DNA from: Achatina immaculata
Taxonomy: Eukaryota; Mollusca; Gastropoda; Stylommatophora; Achatinidae
Assembly: GCA_009760885.1 (NCBI GenBank)
Contig: CM019713.1
Coordinates: 9,761,274 to 9,825,273 of the forward strand
Direction: 5' to 3'
DNA: 64,000 nt
Each line of letters begins with the position of its first letter. The first letter of the stretch is position 1. Positions 1-11,222 of the stretch are shown here, piece by piece. The position numbers and the translations under genes were made by a program. A model generated the notes under the pieces. The model did not search any database and was not told the DNA's origin. It saw only the letters and a program-made list of their open reading frames with translations.

Positions 1-720
1 TGTATAATTACCGATAACGTGTAAAAAATGCCGTTTTTCTGTTGATCCTGATAATAGTTTTTAGAAAATATACTGGCTTCAACTGTTAATCAGAGTAAAT
101 ATTTCCACTTTTTGTTGTGTAAGTGGGAAGTAATCGAAAGCAAACTAACATCTAAAGGCGATGGAAGTGGACTCCAGATCAGTTACGCAGGACTCCAGTG
201 AACTCGTATATAAAAACATAAGTACCTGACACTTGTGTTAGGGAAAATGCTTTGAACTGTGGAGACTCTTTCCTTCTTTGTGAGGTACAAAAGAGAACAC
301 TGTACACAAAGGACCCCTATTGTGCTATAGAGGCACCCAGGGAATGTAACGTTAGTGCCCATATTCTCCCTTGACCTGTGTGCTCAACAGAGGGCGAGGT
401 GGTCGCCGATCATGTCTGGCTGTCTTTTCTTCACCAGATCTGGAGGAAGTAAGGTACCCATTTGTACAACCGAGTCACTGGTGCATGGCCGCCTAAATTT
501 GCGCCATCGACCTTGCTTTGAGAAACGAGTATCGCAACATCTTCCAACACTCAGGCGCCACCAACAAAATTAGGTTATACAATCAAATAAGAAAAGAATG
601 CGAAGAATTAAAAATGTCGGAGAAGACGAAAGAGTTAACGTTACAACACGCTAAGCCAAAGCCGAGGGGTTAAAAAAAGAATTGACGAAATAAATAAACC
701 ACCCCTTTAATGTGCCCTTG
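1..720. other. Unannotated stretch
   Basis: No gene, repeat array or recognised element was seen. A 72-codon open frame at 355-573 has no recognisable motif and is the length expected by chance. Confidence 0.5.
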
Positions 721-909
721 TACAAGCATTAAACAGAGGTCTACAAGCAATAAACAGAGGTCTGCAAGAAATAAACAGAGGTCTACAAGCATTAAACAGA
801 GGTCTACAAGCAATAAACAGAGGTCTGCAAGAAATAAACAGAGGTTTACAAGCAATAAACAGAGGTTCACAAGCAATAAACGGATACCCAAAAACAATAA
901 ATAGAGGGC
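721..909. repeat. 21-bp minisatellite, nine units
   Basis: Nine consecutive 21-bp units of the type tacaagcaataaacagaggtc (consensus read by eye) fill the interval. The first six follow an A-B-C-A-B-C order (cattaa, caataa and gaaataa variants), which is a 63-bp higher-order period. The last two units are degenerate. Because 21 is a multiple of three, both strands stay open and give repetitive, non-genic frames. Confidence 0.9.
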
Positions 910-1416
910 TTTAAGCAAATAAACAATATTTAAGCGCATGACTTGGCAGTATTTTGCAATCTTGCTTTTGCACAAGGAGGCCGTGTCAGACATTATTTCA
1001 GAAATCTAAGTAAATGACATCTGATATTCATTAAAGTGACATAATTCACGGTGCTTTTCCTTCGCAATCCGACCAGACCCGGAAGTCATGGAACACGTGA
1101 TCTGATGTTGTTATACATTAACCCTTTATGCTCAGATAGTCTGTGTGTGCATGAAGATGCGCACTGACAAAACAAGAACGCCTCGTTGAAATCTCAGACT
1201 AATTAATAGGACAGAGGAAGTTGGTGGGGGAGGTGGGAGTGTTTGTGCTTATTTTTGTCAGCATTAGGGCACAAATAAAAAGCTCTTCAAAGTTAATTAT
1301 GCCGTTCCTCATTTCCAGGACTGATAGCTAAGCAGTGTAATCTACCGAAGCCACTCGAACGAGAAAGTTGCATTTCCTTCGAAAATCGCTTCTTACATCA
1401 ATGTTTTTTTTTTCTT
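910..1416. other. Unannotated stretch
   Basis: Unique-looking AT-rich sequence. A TTAACCCTTT string at about 1119 resembles a piggyBac-type end, but no partner end was found. Confidence 0.4.
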
Positions 1417-1520
1417 TTGAAAAATGTGATGCCTGAGAGGAGAGAGAACTGTACTCTCTCGGCTACGCGGCTGCTCGTCCTACCAGAGTCCTTGGTTCAA
1501 GTCGTGGTCATTTTCTTAAG

Positions 1521-1573
<53 letters not shown>

Positions 1574-1690
1574 CGTCTAAAATGCTTTATATTCTTCAAT
1601 GGTTAATCATGCACCCTATGCTCTACCGGTTTTCGCTAATCTGTTCCCGGGTGGTTTCAGACTGAAGAGCCGCCTCACACGTGAACCTCG
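1417..1690 (+). mobile_element. SINE-B copy with internal (TC)n expansion
   Basis: A tRNA-like head with the string ggctgctcgtcctac and a B-box-like ggttcaagtc at about 1494 matches the heads at 58535 and 60562. In those copies the body reads tttctctttctctcacgtct. Here the same point holds a pure TC run (1524-1569) followed by tcacgtctaaaatgctt. The microsatellite therefore lies inside the SINE. The 3' part is diverged and the exact end is unclear. Confidence 0.6.
1524..1569. repeat. (TC)n microsatellite
   Basis: About 23 uninterrupted TC units inside the SINE-B copy. Confidence 0.95.
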
Positions 1691-1999
1691 TCAGTTTTTT
1701 TTCCCCTTGCATTTCTATCAAAATCGTCCAGAAAATTGACAAATTATCTTCTCGCCTTCTAAGCTATTTTCTTGTCTCTTTCCTTATCATTTGTAAAAAG
1801 TTCTATTCCTGTGCCTGTCTAAGTAGTTGTCAAACGAAGGTGGAAGCGGAAGCATCGCTGTGCTGTAGTTTGTTTTAAAAAAAACCCTTGCTTTCCCCCT
1901 CCTTTTTGAAGATTTATTTTCAAGAGATTAAATGCGCCAATATGGCATTTTTCTTATAGGCGCTTAATGTAATCACACTCGGACTCCTACGGCTGTAGT

Positions 2000-2470
2000 T
2001 CAAGCTGTGGGCTGGGGCCCTTGGCCATACATGGGTTAACAGCTCCGGTGGAAGGACTAACATCTATGCACCCAAGAACATTGAGTAAAACATGGCTGAA
2101 AGATCTTCAAATGCACAGGAAAAAAATAATTGAAGGGGAGTACAAAGAAAGTTATAGGGAAGTATGAAGAAAATTATAGGGGAGTACAAAGAAAGTTATA
2201 GGGGAGTACGAAGAAAATTATAGGGGAGTACAAAGAAAGTTATAGGGGAGTACGAAGAAAATTATAGGGGAGTACAAAGAAAGTTATAGGGAAGTATGAA
2301 GAAAATTATAGGGGAGTACAAAGAAAGTTATAGGGGAGTACGAAGAAAATTATAGGGGAGTACAAAGAAAGTTATAGGGGAGTACGAAGAAAATTATAGG
2401 GGAGTACGAAGAAAGTTATAAACATTCTTCTTTAATCCATCGAGCAAGTCATTCAACAAGATGGCACAGT
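2000..2470 (+). repeat. Dispersed repeat R5, copy 1 (carries the 22-bp array)
   Basis: Flanks of the array match 4660-4925: cacccaagaac, aaagatcttcaaatgca and aaaataattga on the left, and tttaatccatcga plus caagatggc on the right. Copy 2 has a single unit-length segment where this copy has the array, so the array is an internal expansion. The nature of the element (SINE, MITE or other) is unknown. Confidence 0.65.
2136..2420. repeat. 22-bp minisatellite with 44- and 132-bp higher-order structure
   Basis: Thirteen 22-bp units alternate between type A (gggagtacaaagaaag ttatag) and type B (gggagtacgaagaaaa ttatag). A third variant, ggaagtatgaagaaaa, recurs every sixth unit. The order reads A-B'-A-B-A-B twice, then a final unit that mixes both types. 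This is a 22 to 44 to 132-bp hierarchy produced by stepwise block duplication. Confidence 0.9.
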
Positions 2471-3424
2471 GAGGGTCTTTTCAACAGCCCAGTATCGCGA
2501 GGGGCCGTGGGTACACATGGCCCTGAATGGAAATAAGCCTTCGCCCTTTCAGTCTCCAATTCTGGTTAAATTCCCCTATATTGGTAAAGGAGAATATGAA
2601 GTACAAGGAAAATCGTATATGGAATTTAGGATTGTTTCAAAGCACGTTATCCTTGAATAAACATGAATAGAAAAGGTCTTCGTAAATATGTTCTTCTTTA
2701 AACGTGCAAACAATCTTTTCTCTTTAATCCTGATTACCGCACTAACACTAATGGACTAAGTATGCACTTTCTGTTTTGTTTTGAAGTGTACACGATCCTG
2801 TTCGACGTACCATGAGATATCAAGGCCCAGCTGGTTATGGGATTTGTCCACTTAGACGAGAACACATGCCTAGTCGTATCACGGTTAACCCTCTGTTGAT
2901 CAAGAACTGCCATTTATGTTTCCGTGATCACGAACTAGTCTAGCGTTAATGGAAGAAGTGGGTTAAAAATGGAGGATTACAAACTCTTGATTCGACCTGA
3001 CAGAGCAGTATGCAGCAGAGACATGTCGTAAATGGAGCCTATTTTAAAATCTTGTATTCAATATCGTTTCCAAATAAAAAAGAATCTAGTCAACTGTAGA
3101 ATTTTCATAGGAAATTTCTGCAGAAAAATGCACGGTTATATTAAAGAATGCTGAACAGAGAAGAGCAAGAGATGGAGACCAATAGAACATTCGTATGTTC
3201 TTGTTATTTATTTAAGTCTTTTGCTTCTGAATTATGCTAGAATAAATTATATTGAGACTTCAGTAACCTGCTTGAGTTTGGCGTTATTTATATAATAAAT
3301 ATTACATTCTCTTAGTGGGTACTTCTTATCACTGTTATTTTTGTTTTCTCGATATTTATTTTCATAGTGTGTTCTTTGCAGCTGCTGTTGAAGCTGCTGA
3401 TGTGATTTTGTAGTTTTTCATCAT
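2471..3424. other. Unannotated stretch
   Basis: No convincing gene or element. A 63-codon frame at 2469-2660 partly overlaps repeat R5 and shows no domain. Confidence 0.4.
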
Positions 3425-3670
3425 TTTGATCGTCTTTGGCCTCTACAGAGATCATTTTTGGTAGAGAGAAACTTAAAGGAAGCTTCTCTATAATTTAAAA
3501 ATATGGATTAGTTTGGAAATGTGTTAGTTTTCATTTTACTTAGACCATGTCAAGTATTGTGTCTAATATTCTGTCTAATATTGTGTCTAATATTACACTG
3601 AACATTGATTAGCGTTAGGCGTGCAAGATGTACCAACACTGCCAGGGCTGTTTGGGAGTGAAAGAGTCAA
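3425..3670. mobile_element. Degenerate piggyBac-like MITE
   Basis: Shares an internal core (ttggtagagagaaac, then taatttaaaaatatgg, then gtgcaagatgtaccaaca) with the better-preserved MITE at 35110-35335. Its right end gggagtgaaagagtcaac is close to the reverse complement of the 35110 left end TTAACTCTTTCACTCC. The left end is eroded. Confidence 0.55.
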
Positions 3671-3784
3671 CACGCAGAATGAGAATGTGACTGAAATAAC
3701 GTTTAGAGAGGTCAGAATTTAACTCAGCATGTTTTCTTCTTCTTTTTTTATGAACTGGAAAACAGAGGTGAGCAAAAATATGAA

Positions 3785-3813
3785 CAATCAATCAATCAGT
3801 CAATCAATCAATC
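3785..3813. repeat. (AATC)n microsatellite
   Basis: About seven tetranucleotide units with one substitution. Confidence 0.85.
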
Positions 3814-3965
3814 GCTGATCTAGTGTTCGGTTTTGATACCACCTACACTGTACTCAGCATAAATCCATACATGCTCTAACTCCTCATTGGAAGTGTGCAC
3901 ACTCCGTTGCGCCGGCGAGAATCCTTATCAGCTAACCATAGGACCGCCGGTTAAGGGGCTTCTTC

Positions 3966-4335
3966 TTCTTCTTCTGGAGCCGCGAGCAAGTGCTCTTTGC
4001 AGCCGATGCTGTGAAGATGCTGGGGCACAGCATCCTGTCGGATTGGGAGCGGGTTATGACGGATATTTGTTCAGTCCCTGAGCGCGTCTAGAAGACAGAG
4101 GGGAGGGGGGAGGTGTGCAATGCTTCCCTGGCACCCAGCCACTATGAGGACCATGGAGATCCCTGCCCCGTTAGCCAGGCTGGGCCTATTACTGGGAAGG
4201 TACCCCTGGTTGAGAAGCGGGACAGGGTCTTGGTCAGCGACGGTGCGTCAACCCTGACGCTGGCTTGGCATATCTAGGAACCAGCTTTTGGTCGCTCAGT
4301 GCTAAATGATGGCAGCGGAGATAGAACCCCCCCCC
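3966..4335 (+). repeat. Dispersed repeat R1, copy 1
   Basis: About 350 bp, preceded by a short CTT run. It shares gctctttgcagc, gatgctgtgaagatgctg, cagcatcctgtcg, ccctgccccgttagcc and gacagggtcttggtcagc with copies at 24625 (minus), 27690 (plus) and 40598 (minus). All frames are broken. The class is unknown; it could be a SINE or a LINE 3' tail. It ends near a poly-C run. Confidence 0.7.
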
Positions 4336-4659
4336 CCCCTACGTGCTGTTTTGAATACAGAAAGTCGCGTCGTTAACGATATTGCCAGCCTCAGTCAAGT
4401 GAGGTTCAAATGACGTAGGAGACACGTGTGAGACAGCGTAGAGCATGTTCTAATTCCGTGGAAGCAAGTACTCTCCTCTTGTATCTTGTGACCCTCTTTG
4501 ACTGCCGGTGTTACCAGGTAACATAAATAGATGGGTTGATGCCCCTCTCAGCGAGCTGCCATTGCCAGAGTGAGCTTCACCAGAAAAAAAGAGTGATGAC
4601 GTCTCCCACTCCACCCCACGCGACTGTTACGAAACATCCTGTTTCCTGGCAGGATTTTA

Positions 4660-4925
4660 TTGTAAGTGAGTCTGGGTCTTGACCATACCATGACTCAACA
4701 GCTCCCCGGTTGGGGGGGGGGGGAAGAGAGGGGGCGAGGGAATGAACTAACATTAACACACCCAAGAACTTGGACTAAAAACATCCACTGAAAGATCTTC
4801 AAATGCAGAGAAGGAAAAAAAAATAATTGAGGGGTTGAACGAGGGAAATTCTACATATTCTTTTTTTTTAATCCATCGACCAAGACATTCGACAAAGATG
4901 GCGCTATATAATTCCGAACGTGGCT
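4660..4925 (+). repeat. Dispersed repeat R5, copy 2
   Basis: Second copy of the R5 repeat, with a poly-G tract near 4711. It lacks the 22-bp array of copy 1 and so gives the ancestral state of that site. Confidence 0.65.
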
Positions 4926-5665
4926 TCCCTATAATAATAGTCATTTCAGCCCGACTTTTTTTATGTGTCGGTCGACATGGTAATCACATTTTACTTCTGC
5001 TTTCCTTCTTTTTTTTTTCTATTCTAAAGAATATAATGGATTGAAGGAAAAAAAAAAGATAACCGCAACTTCTCATTTCAGATAATTCAAGCCAACAGTG
5101 AAGACCTTCTGTAACGCGAGATCTGTCAACTTCAATGTTTGGACATAGACTGCCATGGCGCCTCGTACAGTAGATCGAGGAAGCGCAATTTATGTGGATG
5201 TCCATTCCGTTGAAGGGAATCCTCACACAAATTAGAAAATGCCTTCTGTTTCTAGTATTTTCTATTTCAATTACATATTTTGCTTTGTTTTGTTTTGTTT
5301 TTTGGTTGCTTAGATTCCAGTTTAATCAATGCTGGATTATAGTACATTGTTAGAAACAAGGGTTTTAAAACTGCCACGTCAGTTCTCATTTGTCAATTCG
5401 CTCTGATGTAAATGTTCCGGAAGAAAAAAAAAACATGGCATTTTATTTCAGTTCTATTCCACATGATATGATCAGTCCCATTGATTATATTTCACGTTCC
5501 ATGATAGATAGAAATGTATAGTACAGAGAGAAAAGAAAGAAAGGGGAAAAAAAGTTAACAATAAGAGATAAGAACACCAAAAACATTTGTTTGTATGTAA
5601 AACTGCATCATTCACCGCTGTCTACTCCATACTAGTATCAGTTTTGCCGTAGCCACTATTATATA
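4926..5665. other. Unannotated stretch
   Basis: AT-rich sequence up to the Tc1-like element. No gene or repeat family recognised. Confidence 0.4.
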
Positions 5666-5692
5666 CTGTTAAAAAAAAAAGAAACGCAACAG
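5666..5692 (+). repeat. Left TIR of Tc1-like element
   Basis: Reads CTGTT, an A-rich run, then GAAACGCAACA. It pairs with the reverse complement of the right end; the A-run is slightly longer here. Confidence 0.9.
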
Positions 5693-5976
5693 ATATGATG
5701 TTGCGATTTAAACTGAAGTTTGCTGGTCAGACAAGGGCAAATTGCCTGAAACGTTCACTTGGACATCAGTTTCATGTGCTGACCTGAATTGTACTAAGCA
5801 GATGATTCATGTGCACAGAAAAGCGACACTAGTCAAAACAGCTTTTTTGACAATAACTCATGATAGGCTTACGAGAATCCCGTGAAACTGAACACAAAAC
5901 TCACTGACCAGTTTATTGAATGCCTATAAAAAATTGACGCTCCTAGAATCAATTCACTTGAAAACAGTGCGCAAGT

Positions 5977-6978
5977 ATGGCTCATCTTCCTACAGATCGA
6001 CGACTCATCATCAATAGGACGTTTACAGACTGGACAGTCACAAAGTGTAGTGGCCAGACAGTTTAATGTGGTTTGAAGCACCATTAGTCGCCTTTGGAGA
6101 CAATTTCAAGAAACTGACTCAGTTGCAGACCAGCTGTGCAGTGGAAGACCCATAGTCACAACTCCTGCCGAAGACCGCTTCATACGGCTGCGTCACCTCA
6201 GGAATCGATTTGCATCTGCGTCCTCAACAGTCCAGTCAATGACAGCAGCTCGTCGAATTTCAGATCAAACGGTCAGGAACCGGCTGCACGACGATGGTCT
6301 TTGGGCTACAAGACCATACAGAGGTCCTGTTCTTACGGACCGGCATCGCCAGAACCGACTGCAGTGGGTGAACCGGCATCGTCAATGGACCGTTGCGAAC
6401 GATTGGAGAAGGGTTTGGTTTAGTGATGAATTATTCTTTCTGGTCCAGCGACACGATAGACGGAGAAGAGTTTACCGCAGAATTCATGAGCGCTACGCCC
6501 AGAACTGTGTGGATGAGGCTCCTCCACATAGTGGTGGAGGTGTACTGGGGTAGGGGACGATCAACTGCATCGTAAGAAGTGACCTGGTGCAAATTTAATG
6601 ACACTTGAATGCCCAACAGTACATCGTTGAAATTCTTCATCCTCATGTCCTTCCACTTCTGGCTGCACCTGGGTTCAGCAGGATAACGCTCGATCTCATG
6701 TGGCACAACTCACCACCCAGTTCCTCGCTGACAACAACCTCCAGATCATTCTGTGGCCATCTATGTCATCAGACATGAACTCAATAGAACACTTATGGGA
6801 TGAACTCAATAGACAAGTCCGCCAGCGAGACGTGGCGCCAAACAATCTCCGGCAGTTGTCTCTTGCACTACGGGAAGACCGGGCAGCCATCCCACAACAG
6901 ATCCAACGGCTAATCGGATCCATGTCAAGGAGATATCGTTCTCTGATACAGGCCAGAGGAGGCCATACACCTTACTGA
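5977..6978 (+). pseudogene. Tc1-like transposase, pseudogene
   Basis: A DDE transposase that would cut and paste the element. The span is equal to about 334 codons, normal for Tc1 transposases. After the ATG at 5977 the frame shifts at about 6030, and the N-terminal helix-turn-helix region meets an in-frame TGA at 6074. The frame then runs through AARRISDQTVRNRL and VWFSDE (first catalytic Asp, about 6426) to a stop near 6553. More stops follow before the frame shifts again. QDNARSH (second Asp, about 6685) and SIEHLWDEL (catalytic Glu) then appear, ending HTPY-stop at 6978. Catalytic residues survive but at least two frameshifts and several stops make it inactive. Confidence 0.92.
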
Positions 6979-7141
6979 AACGGAGGCCTCAGTCGCAACG
7001 AATAAAAGTCCAAACCAAATTTAATGAACATCATTTCATTGTTAAAGTCTTAAAGTTTCTTCATGCCAAGATTGAAACATTAATTCCATAAAATAAAATA
7101 TTGATACAAGTTTTAAATTTGGTGTCCATTATGGCTACAGT

Positions 7142-7167
7142 AGTGTTGCGTTTCTTTTGTTGAACAG
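7142..7167 (-). repeat. Right TIR of Tc1-like element
   Basis: On the minus strand reads CTGTTCAACAAAAGAAACGC then AACA, matching the left TIR apart from the A-run. Confidence 0.9.
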
Positions 7168-7288
7168 TAATACAGTTATTCTTTGCATTTCATGGCATGA
7201 AAGCTTCGCAGTTTACCTCTATCTATTATATTATTTTGTAATGTGAGCATGGGCCTGATATATTTTATTCGTTTTATGGCGAAATCTC

Positions 7289-7940
7289 ACATATCTCTAG
7301 GGCAGCATTCAGTATTACATGCATCTACGGCAATATTCAACATTACATGTCTATACGGCACTATTCAACATTACATATTTATACAGCAATAGTCAACATT
7401 ACATATTTATATGGCAATAGTCAGCATTACATATTTATACGGCAGCATACAACATCACATATCTGTACGGTAATATTCAACATTAGACATCAATATGACA
7501 GTATTCAACACTACATATCTATACAGCAATATTCAGCATTACATGTCTGTACTGCAGCATACATCACATATCTATACTGTACCATACGACATCTCATATC
7601 TATACTGCAGCATACAACATCACATATCCATGCAGCAGTTTTTAACATTACATATCTATACGGCAATATTAAGCATTACATATCTATTAGGCAATAATTG
7701 ACATTACAACAGACAACATCATGTATCTATGGCAACATACAAAATCGCATATCTTTACCACAGAATACAACATTGCATATCTTTACGGCAAAATACAAGA
7801 TCACATATCTGTACGGCAACATACACGATCACATATCTATACGCCAACATACAAGATCACATATCTATACGCCAACATACAAGATCACGTATCTATACGC
7901 CAACATACAAGATCACATATCTATACGCCAAAATATTCCC
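7289..7940. repeat. 28-bp minisatellite, about 24 units
   Basis: Units such as acatatctatacggcaata ttcaacatt repeat every 28 bp, with a few shortened units near 7541 and 7706. Left and middle units are diverged. The last units (7803-7914) are nearly identical and carry the variant catacaagatc. Since 28 is not a multiple of three, each forward frame reads a phase-shifted repeat peptide, giving several overlapping spurious frames. Confidence 0.92.
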
Positions 7941-8611
7941 TTGTAAATTCTTTTGTTAGTTAACACAGCTTTGTAGGAGACTTTACACTCGACGCTGCAT
8001 ATGTCTGGATTAATGCAATCGAGCTCATAGGGGAAAGCTTGCGCCATTTTTGGAATCAGCAGGTCAAATATACCAAGAAACAGGTCTAACATTTGAGGCG
8101 CCAAAATGAGTGTTGGCCAGTGTTATCTCTTCCCCCGTAAAACGTTCATTTTCTCTTAAAGAATCAGTAAGAACAAACTTTTCGGTGTAAGGAATTTCGG
8201 ACTGCGAAGAACTAATTTAATTATATCTGATAAATGCGACGGAAGATCTGTCCGCTCGCTCCAAACGTATTGTTCAGAAATCCACTTAGTGGGGATGCGT
8301 CATCTATTATTACTCTTTCCCTGCTTTCTGTTAAGATTAGATTCAGACTCCAGTTTGGAGTAAACCCAAAATGATATTACAGCAGTGATAACAATTGGAA
8401 ATTATATAGAACTTATAAAATGCATTGCAAATACAGAGCAAAACGAACTAAATAGAGCAAACTTTCAGGAATGCTTCCTCGCTGCATTGTGTGTGTGTGT
8501 GTGTTTTATTTTCTTTCTTTTCTTTTTCCCGTTGAATAAAACGAACTCGCTGAGTTTGTTACTATCTCTGAACTTTGGAAATAATTATGTATGCTCTGTT
8601 AGCTTCAAAAA
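7941..8611. other. Unannotated stretch
   Basis: No gene seen. A short GT run lies at about 8490-8503. Confidence 0.4.
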
Positions 8612-8880
8612 CAAGGGTTCCAAAACTGCGGCTGTGAGGGAACCATAGACTCCTTCTATATGAGGTTGTGTGATGTTCGGTTAGAACAGGTTTTCTAGAC
8701 ATGAAGCAAACCAGCGGTGGGGGGGGGGGGGGGGCAAAATCCAAGGATTATGATGATTACGAAACAAGCAAAAAAATATGTAATAACTGGGATGAAGTAA
8801 GAACTATGAGAAAAATGTAATCCAAAAAGGGGGGTGAGGTGGGGGGGGGGGGACGAGCAGAAATATGTTGAGAAACGCTG
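8612..8880. mobile_element. Candidate hAT-like MITE with two poly-G tracts
   Basis: The left end CAAGGGTTCCAAAACTG and the right end, whose reverse complement is CAGCGTTTCTCAACATAT, have the CAxxGGTTCTCAA style of hAT termini. Poly-G tracts of 16 and 12 lie inside (8719-8734, 8841-8852). No matching 8-bp target duplication was found, so this is tentative. Confidence 0.35.
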
Positions 8881-9019
8881 GGCCAGAGCCCGTGACTGTT
8901 AAATAAAATGTAGTAGGTATTCATTTTTTAAACCTCGCACTATTCACTCAGCTCTTTTACCACTGTCGCTAGCTCAGTGATAATGATTACCTTTACTAAT
9001 TGTCCTCGCAAGGATTATT

Positions 9020-9325
9020 AGTGCGTATTAATAATAAGTTTATAACTGAGTAGTTAGACGCTCGGCGTACTAATCCGGTGGTACCGGGTTCAAGTCCCAG
9101 CAGTGCGGACGATTTTTTTTTTCTGGTACCACCATACCAAACAAACAAAACAAAACAAAAAAAAATATGGGTACCAGAGAAATCTGGGAAGGTAAACGCG
9201 ACCAGGTGTGATTCTGACCACATCAGACTTTCATGTGCCGATGGCCTTACAAATACGGGCCTGACACCGTGTCCCCAATACACCCTGATATCATGGAAAC
9301 GGAGATTTTTACCTTTACGTTATAT
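9020..9325 (+). mobile_element. SINE-A copy
   Basis: tRNA-derived head with B box gggttcaagtcccagcag at about 9087, then a T-rich stretch, ctggtaccaccata, gagaaatctgggaaggtaaa, a gaccacat segment and a 3' end in tttacctttac. It matches copies at 18190, 23103 and 44036 (plus) and 19588, 26716 and 59938 (minus). The tRNA head carries the internal polymerase III promoter in such elements. Confidence 0.8.
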
Positions 9326-9558
9326 CATATAATTAATTACGGGGTCGTATTCGGAATATAATTAATTACGGGTTATACTCGTAACATAATTATTTACGGG
9401 TTATATTCGTAATATCTCCAGATTACAGATTATAAAGGCGTCCCTTGAGCTGAATATAATAAAATGTCTCAAGCACATCCGAAAATAAGTTTACGGGACC
9501 TTTCCATAACAACGGATCAAGAAAAGAGACATGTAGAGAAGCACGACCGACATGGCAA

Positions 9559-9567
9559 GTGATGATG

Positions 9568-9599
<32 letters not shown>

Positions 9600-9635
9600 G
9601 ATGATGATGATGGTGATGGTGATGATGATGATGAT
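9559..9635. repeat. (GAT)n microsatellite
   Basis: About 25 trinucleotide units with a few GGT interruptions. The minus strand reads as a poly-histidine frame (9517-9717), which is an artefact. Confidence 0.95.
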
Positions 9636-9679
9636 ATGAACAAGGGCCTTTAATCAAGAGGACTTTTCCCAGATAATTG

Positions 9680-9895
9680 ATACTTTTGTGTTTATTTGCT
9701 TTTTCCGTTGTTTTCATTGTCCTTGATAAAAGGGGTAACGGTGGAATACTGGTTTGTTACTGTTTGTTTTACATTTCTACATACTCATCTTGTTGTTTCT
9801 TTTGGCATTCCTTCTTAGCTTTACTCATTTCTTTCTGTATTATATACCACTGCACTATACTCCTCTGACTACCTCTACTGCCCAAGGGGTACAGA
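9680..9895 (+). repeat. Dispersed repeat R3, copy 1
   Basis: Contains a diverged form of the R3 core: gtccttgataaaaggggtaa with a following ggtggaatactgg, then acatttctacatactcat. The family is described at 34330. Confidence 0.5.
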
Positions 9896-9984
9896 TACAA
9901 CAGTTTGAGAACTCCTGCCGTAGACCATTTCCCCAGAATGGAATATTTGATAAGACTGCTTCAGGAAGGTTGGGGCAAAAGAGG

Positions 9985-10172
9985 TAACACATGAAAGACA
10001 ACATATGAAAGACAGCATGTGAAAGGCAACATACAAAAGACAACATTTGAAAGACAGCATGTGGAAGATAACATATGAAAGACAGTGTATGAAAGACAAC
10101 ATATGGAAGATAAGATATGGAAGACAGCATATGAAAGACAACACGTGAAAGACAACACGTGAAAGACAACAT
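9985..10172. repeat. 15-bp minisatellite
   Basis: About twelve units of acatatgaaagacaac type, 15 bp with variants (gcatgtg, atggaag). The period is a multiple of three, so the minus strand stays open through a VFHMLSFICCLS-like repeat peptide. That frame is not a gene. Confidence 0.88.
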
Positions 10173-11084
10173 TTGGAGGGTTGTCCTTTTGCGACGGGAG
10201 CTGAGTAAATGTAAAGCTCTGTGTTGTGTAATGATGAAGTGAAGGACTTGTTTGTGAAGTGCATTTATGCAGGAGATCTAACAATACCGGAGCTAACGTT
10301 TTCTTGTTTCTTGCGGAGCAATCAAGCCACCAGAGCAAAGGATTCGGGGGCCCCTGTTCAGCTTGATATACAGAACTGGGGGTAGTCCCAGTTCCTGTCT
10401 GTGACTTCTGGCATCCTCCCCCTTCATGTCGTGAATTCATGATGAAGTCCCATTTCAGAACAAAAAACCCCCACGGAAGTTAGTATTTGTCAGTGCGGCA
10501 CCACACAGACTGGTGCATATGTCATGAAATGTGATTATTTAGAAACTCGGCTAATTGATTGTCGTGTCTGTAACAAACGGAGTGTTTCGAACAGCTTGTG
10601 AAACGTTTCTTTAGATGTTTGAGCGGGGAATTTAGAGTTCAGAATCCTACATTTCTTCAGCGCTCAAATCTTTTATGCTGTTAGAGTATGGAATATGAGT
10701 TCGGGGTAATGTTTATTTCGTTGTAGACCATTAAGACTAGACCAACCAAATTCAGCTGAACAACACACAGGAGCACACCAACATTAATGTCATCAAACAA
10801 CATTGCCGGCATGTTTTACTGGGGAAGTGATAACACGCCCATGTTTCACCATTTATGGCGGTACGGAATTACGAATTCTCAGCTAGTGAGGAAAGCCATA
10901 AGGCTGTATTTAGTATTTATTTTATCTTTTATCTTTCATCGCGGCCAGTGATAAGATATGTGCTAAAGTGTTTTCATCATAATCAGGAAGATAAGATATA
11001 CTGAAAATATCACTAGAGAGAAAATATGAACGCAGAGCAACCAGTGAACAACAACTGTGCAATCAAGGACAGCATGAAGAGATA
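10173..11084. other. Unannotated stretch
   Basis: The minus-strand open frame extending to 10440 continues the repeat translation upstream without a recognisable domain. No other signal seen. Confidence 0.4.
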
Positions 11085-11222
11085 GACGTCATAAAGAGAG
11101 GGACATCATAAAGAGAAAGAGACATAAAGAGAGGGACATCATAAAGAAATGGACATCATAAAGAGATGGACATCACAAAGAGAGGGACATCACAAAGAGA
11201 GGGACATCATAAAGAGACAGAC
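11085..11222. repeat. 17-bp minisatellite
   Basis: About eight units of gggacatcataaagaga type with minor length changes. Confidence 0.85.

Larger units (their letters stand above)
5666..7167 (+). mobile_element. Tc1/mariner-superfamily (Tc1-like) transposon, complete but inactive
   Basis: About 1.50 kb bounded by terminal inverted repeats and flanked on each side by the dinucleotide TA (5664-5665 and 7168-7169), the target duplication expected of this superfamily. Length, TIR design and a single transposase reading region on the plus strand fit Tc1 elements. The transposase is broken by stops and frameshifts, so this copy cannot supply its own enzyme. It could only have moved further with enzyme from another copy. 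Confidence 0.92.

Noticed and set aside
9517..9717. Poly-histidine protein on the minus strand
   Set aside because: Produced by the (GAT)n run; no credible gene around it.
9961..10440. 159-codon minus-strand frame with a hydrophobic repeat
   Set aside because: Mostly the 15-bp array; the upstream part has no recognised motif.
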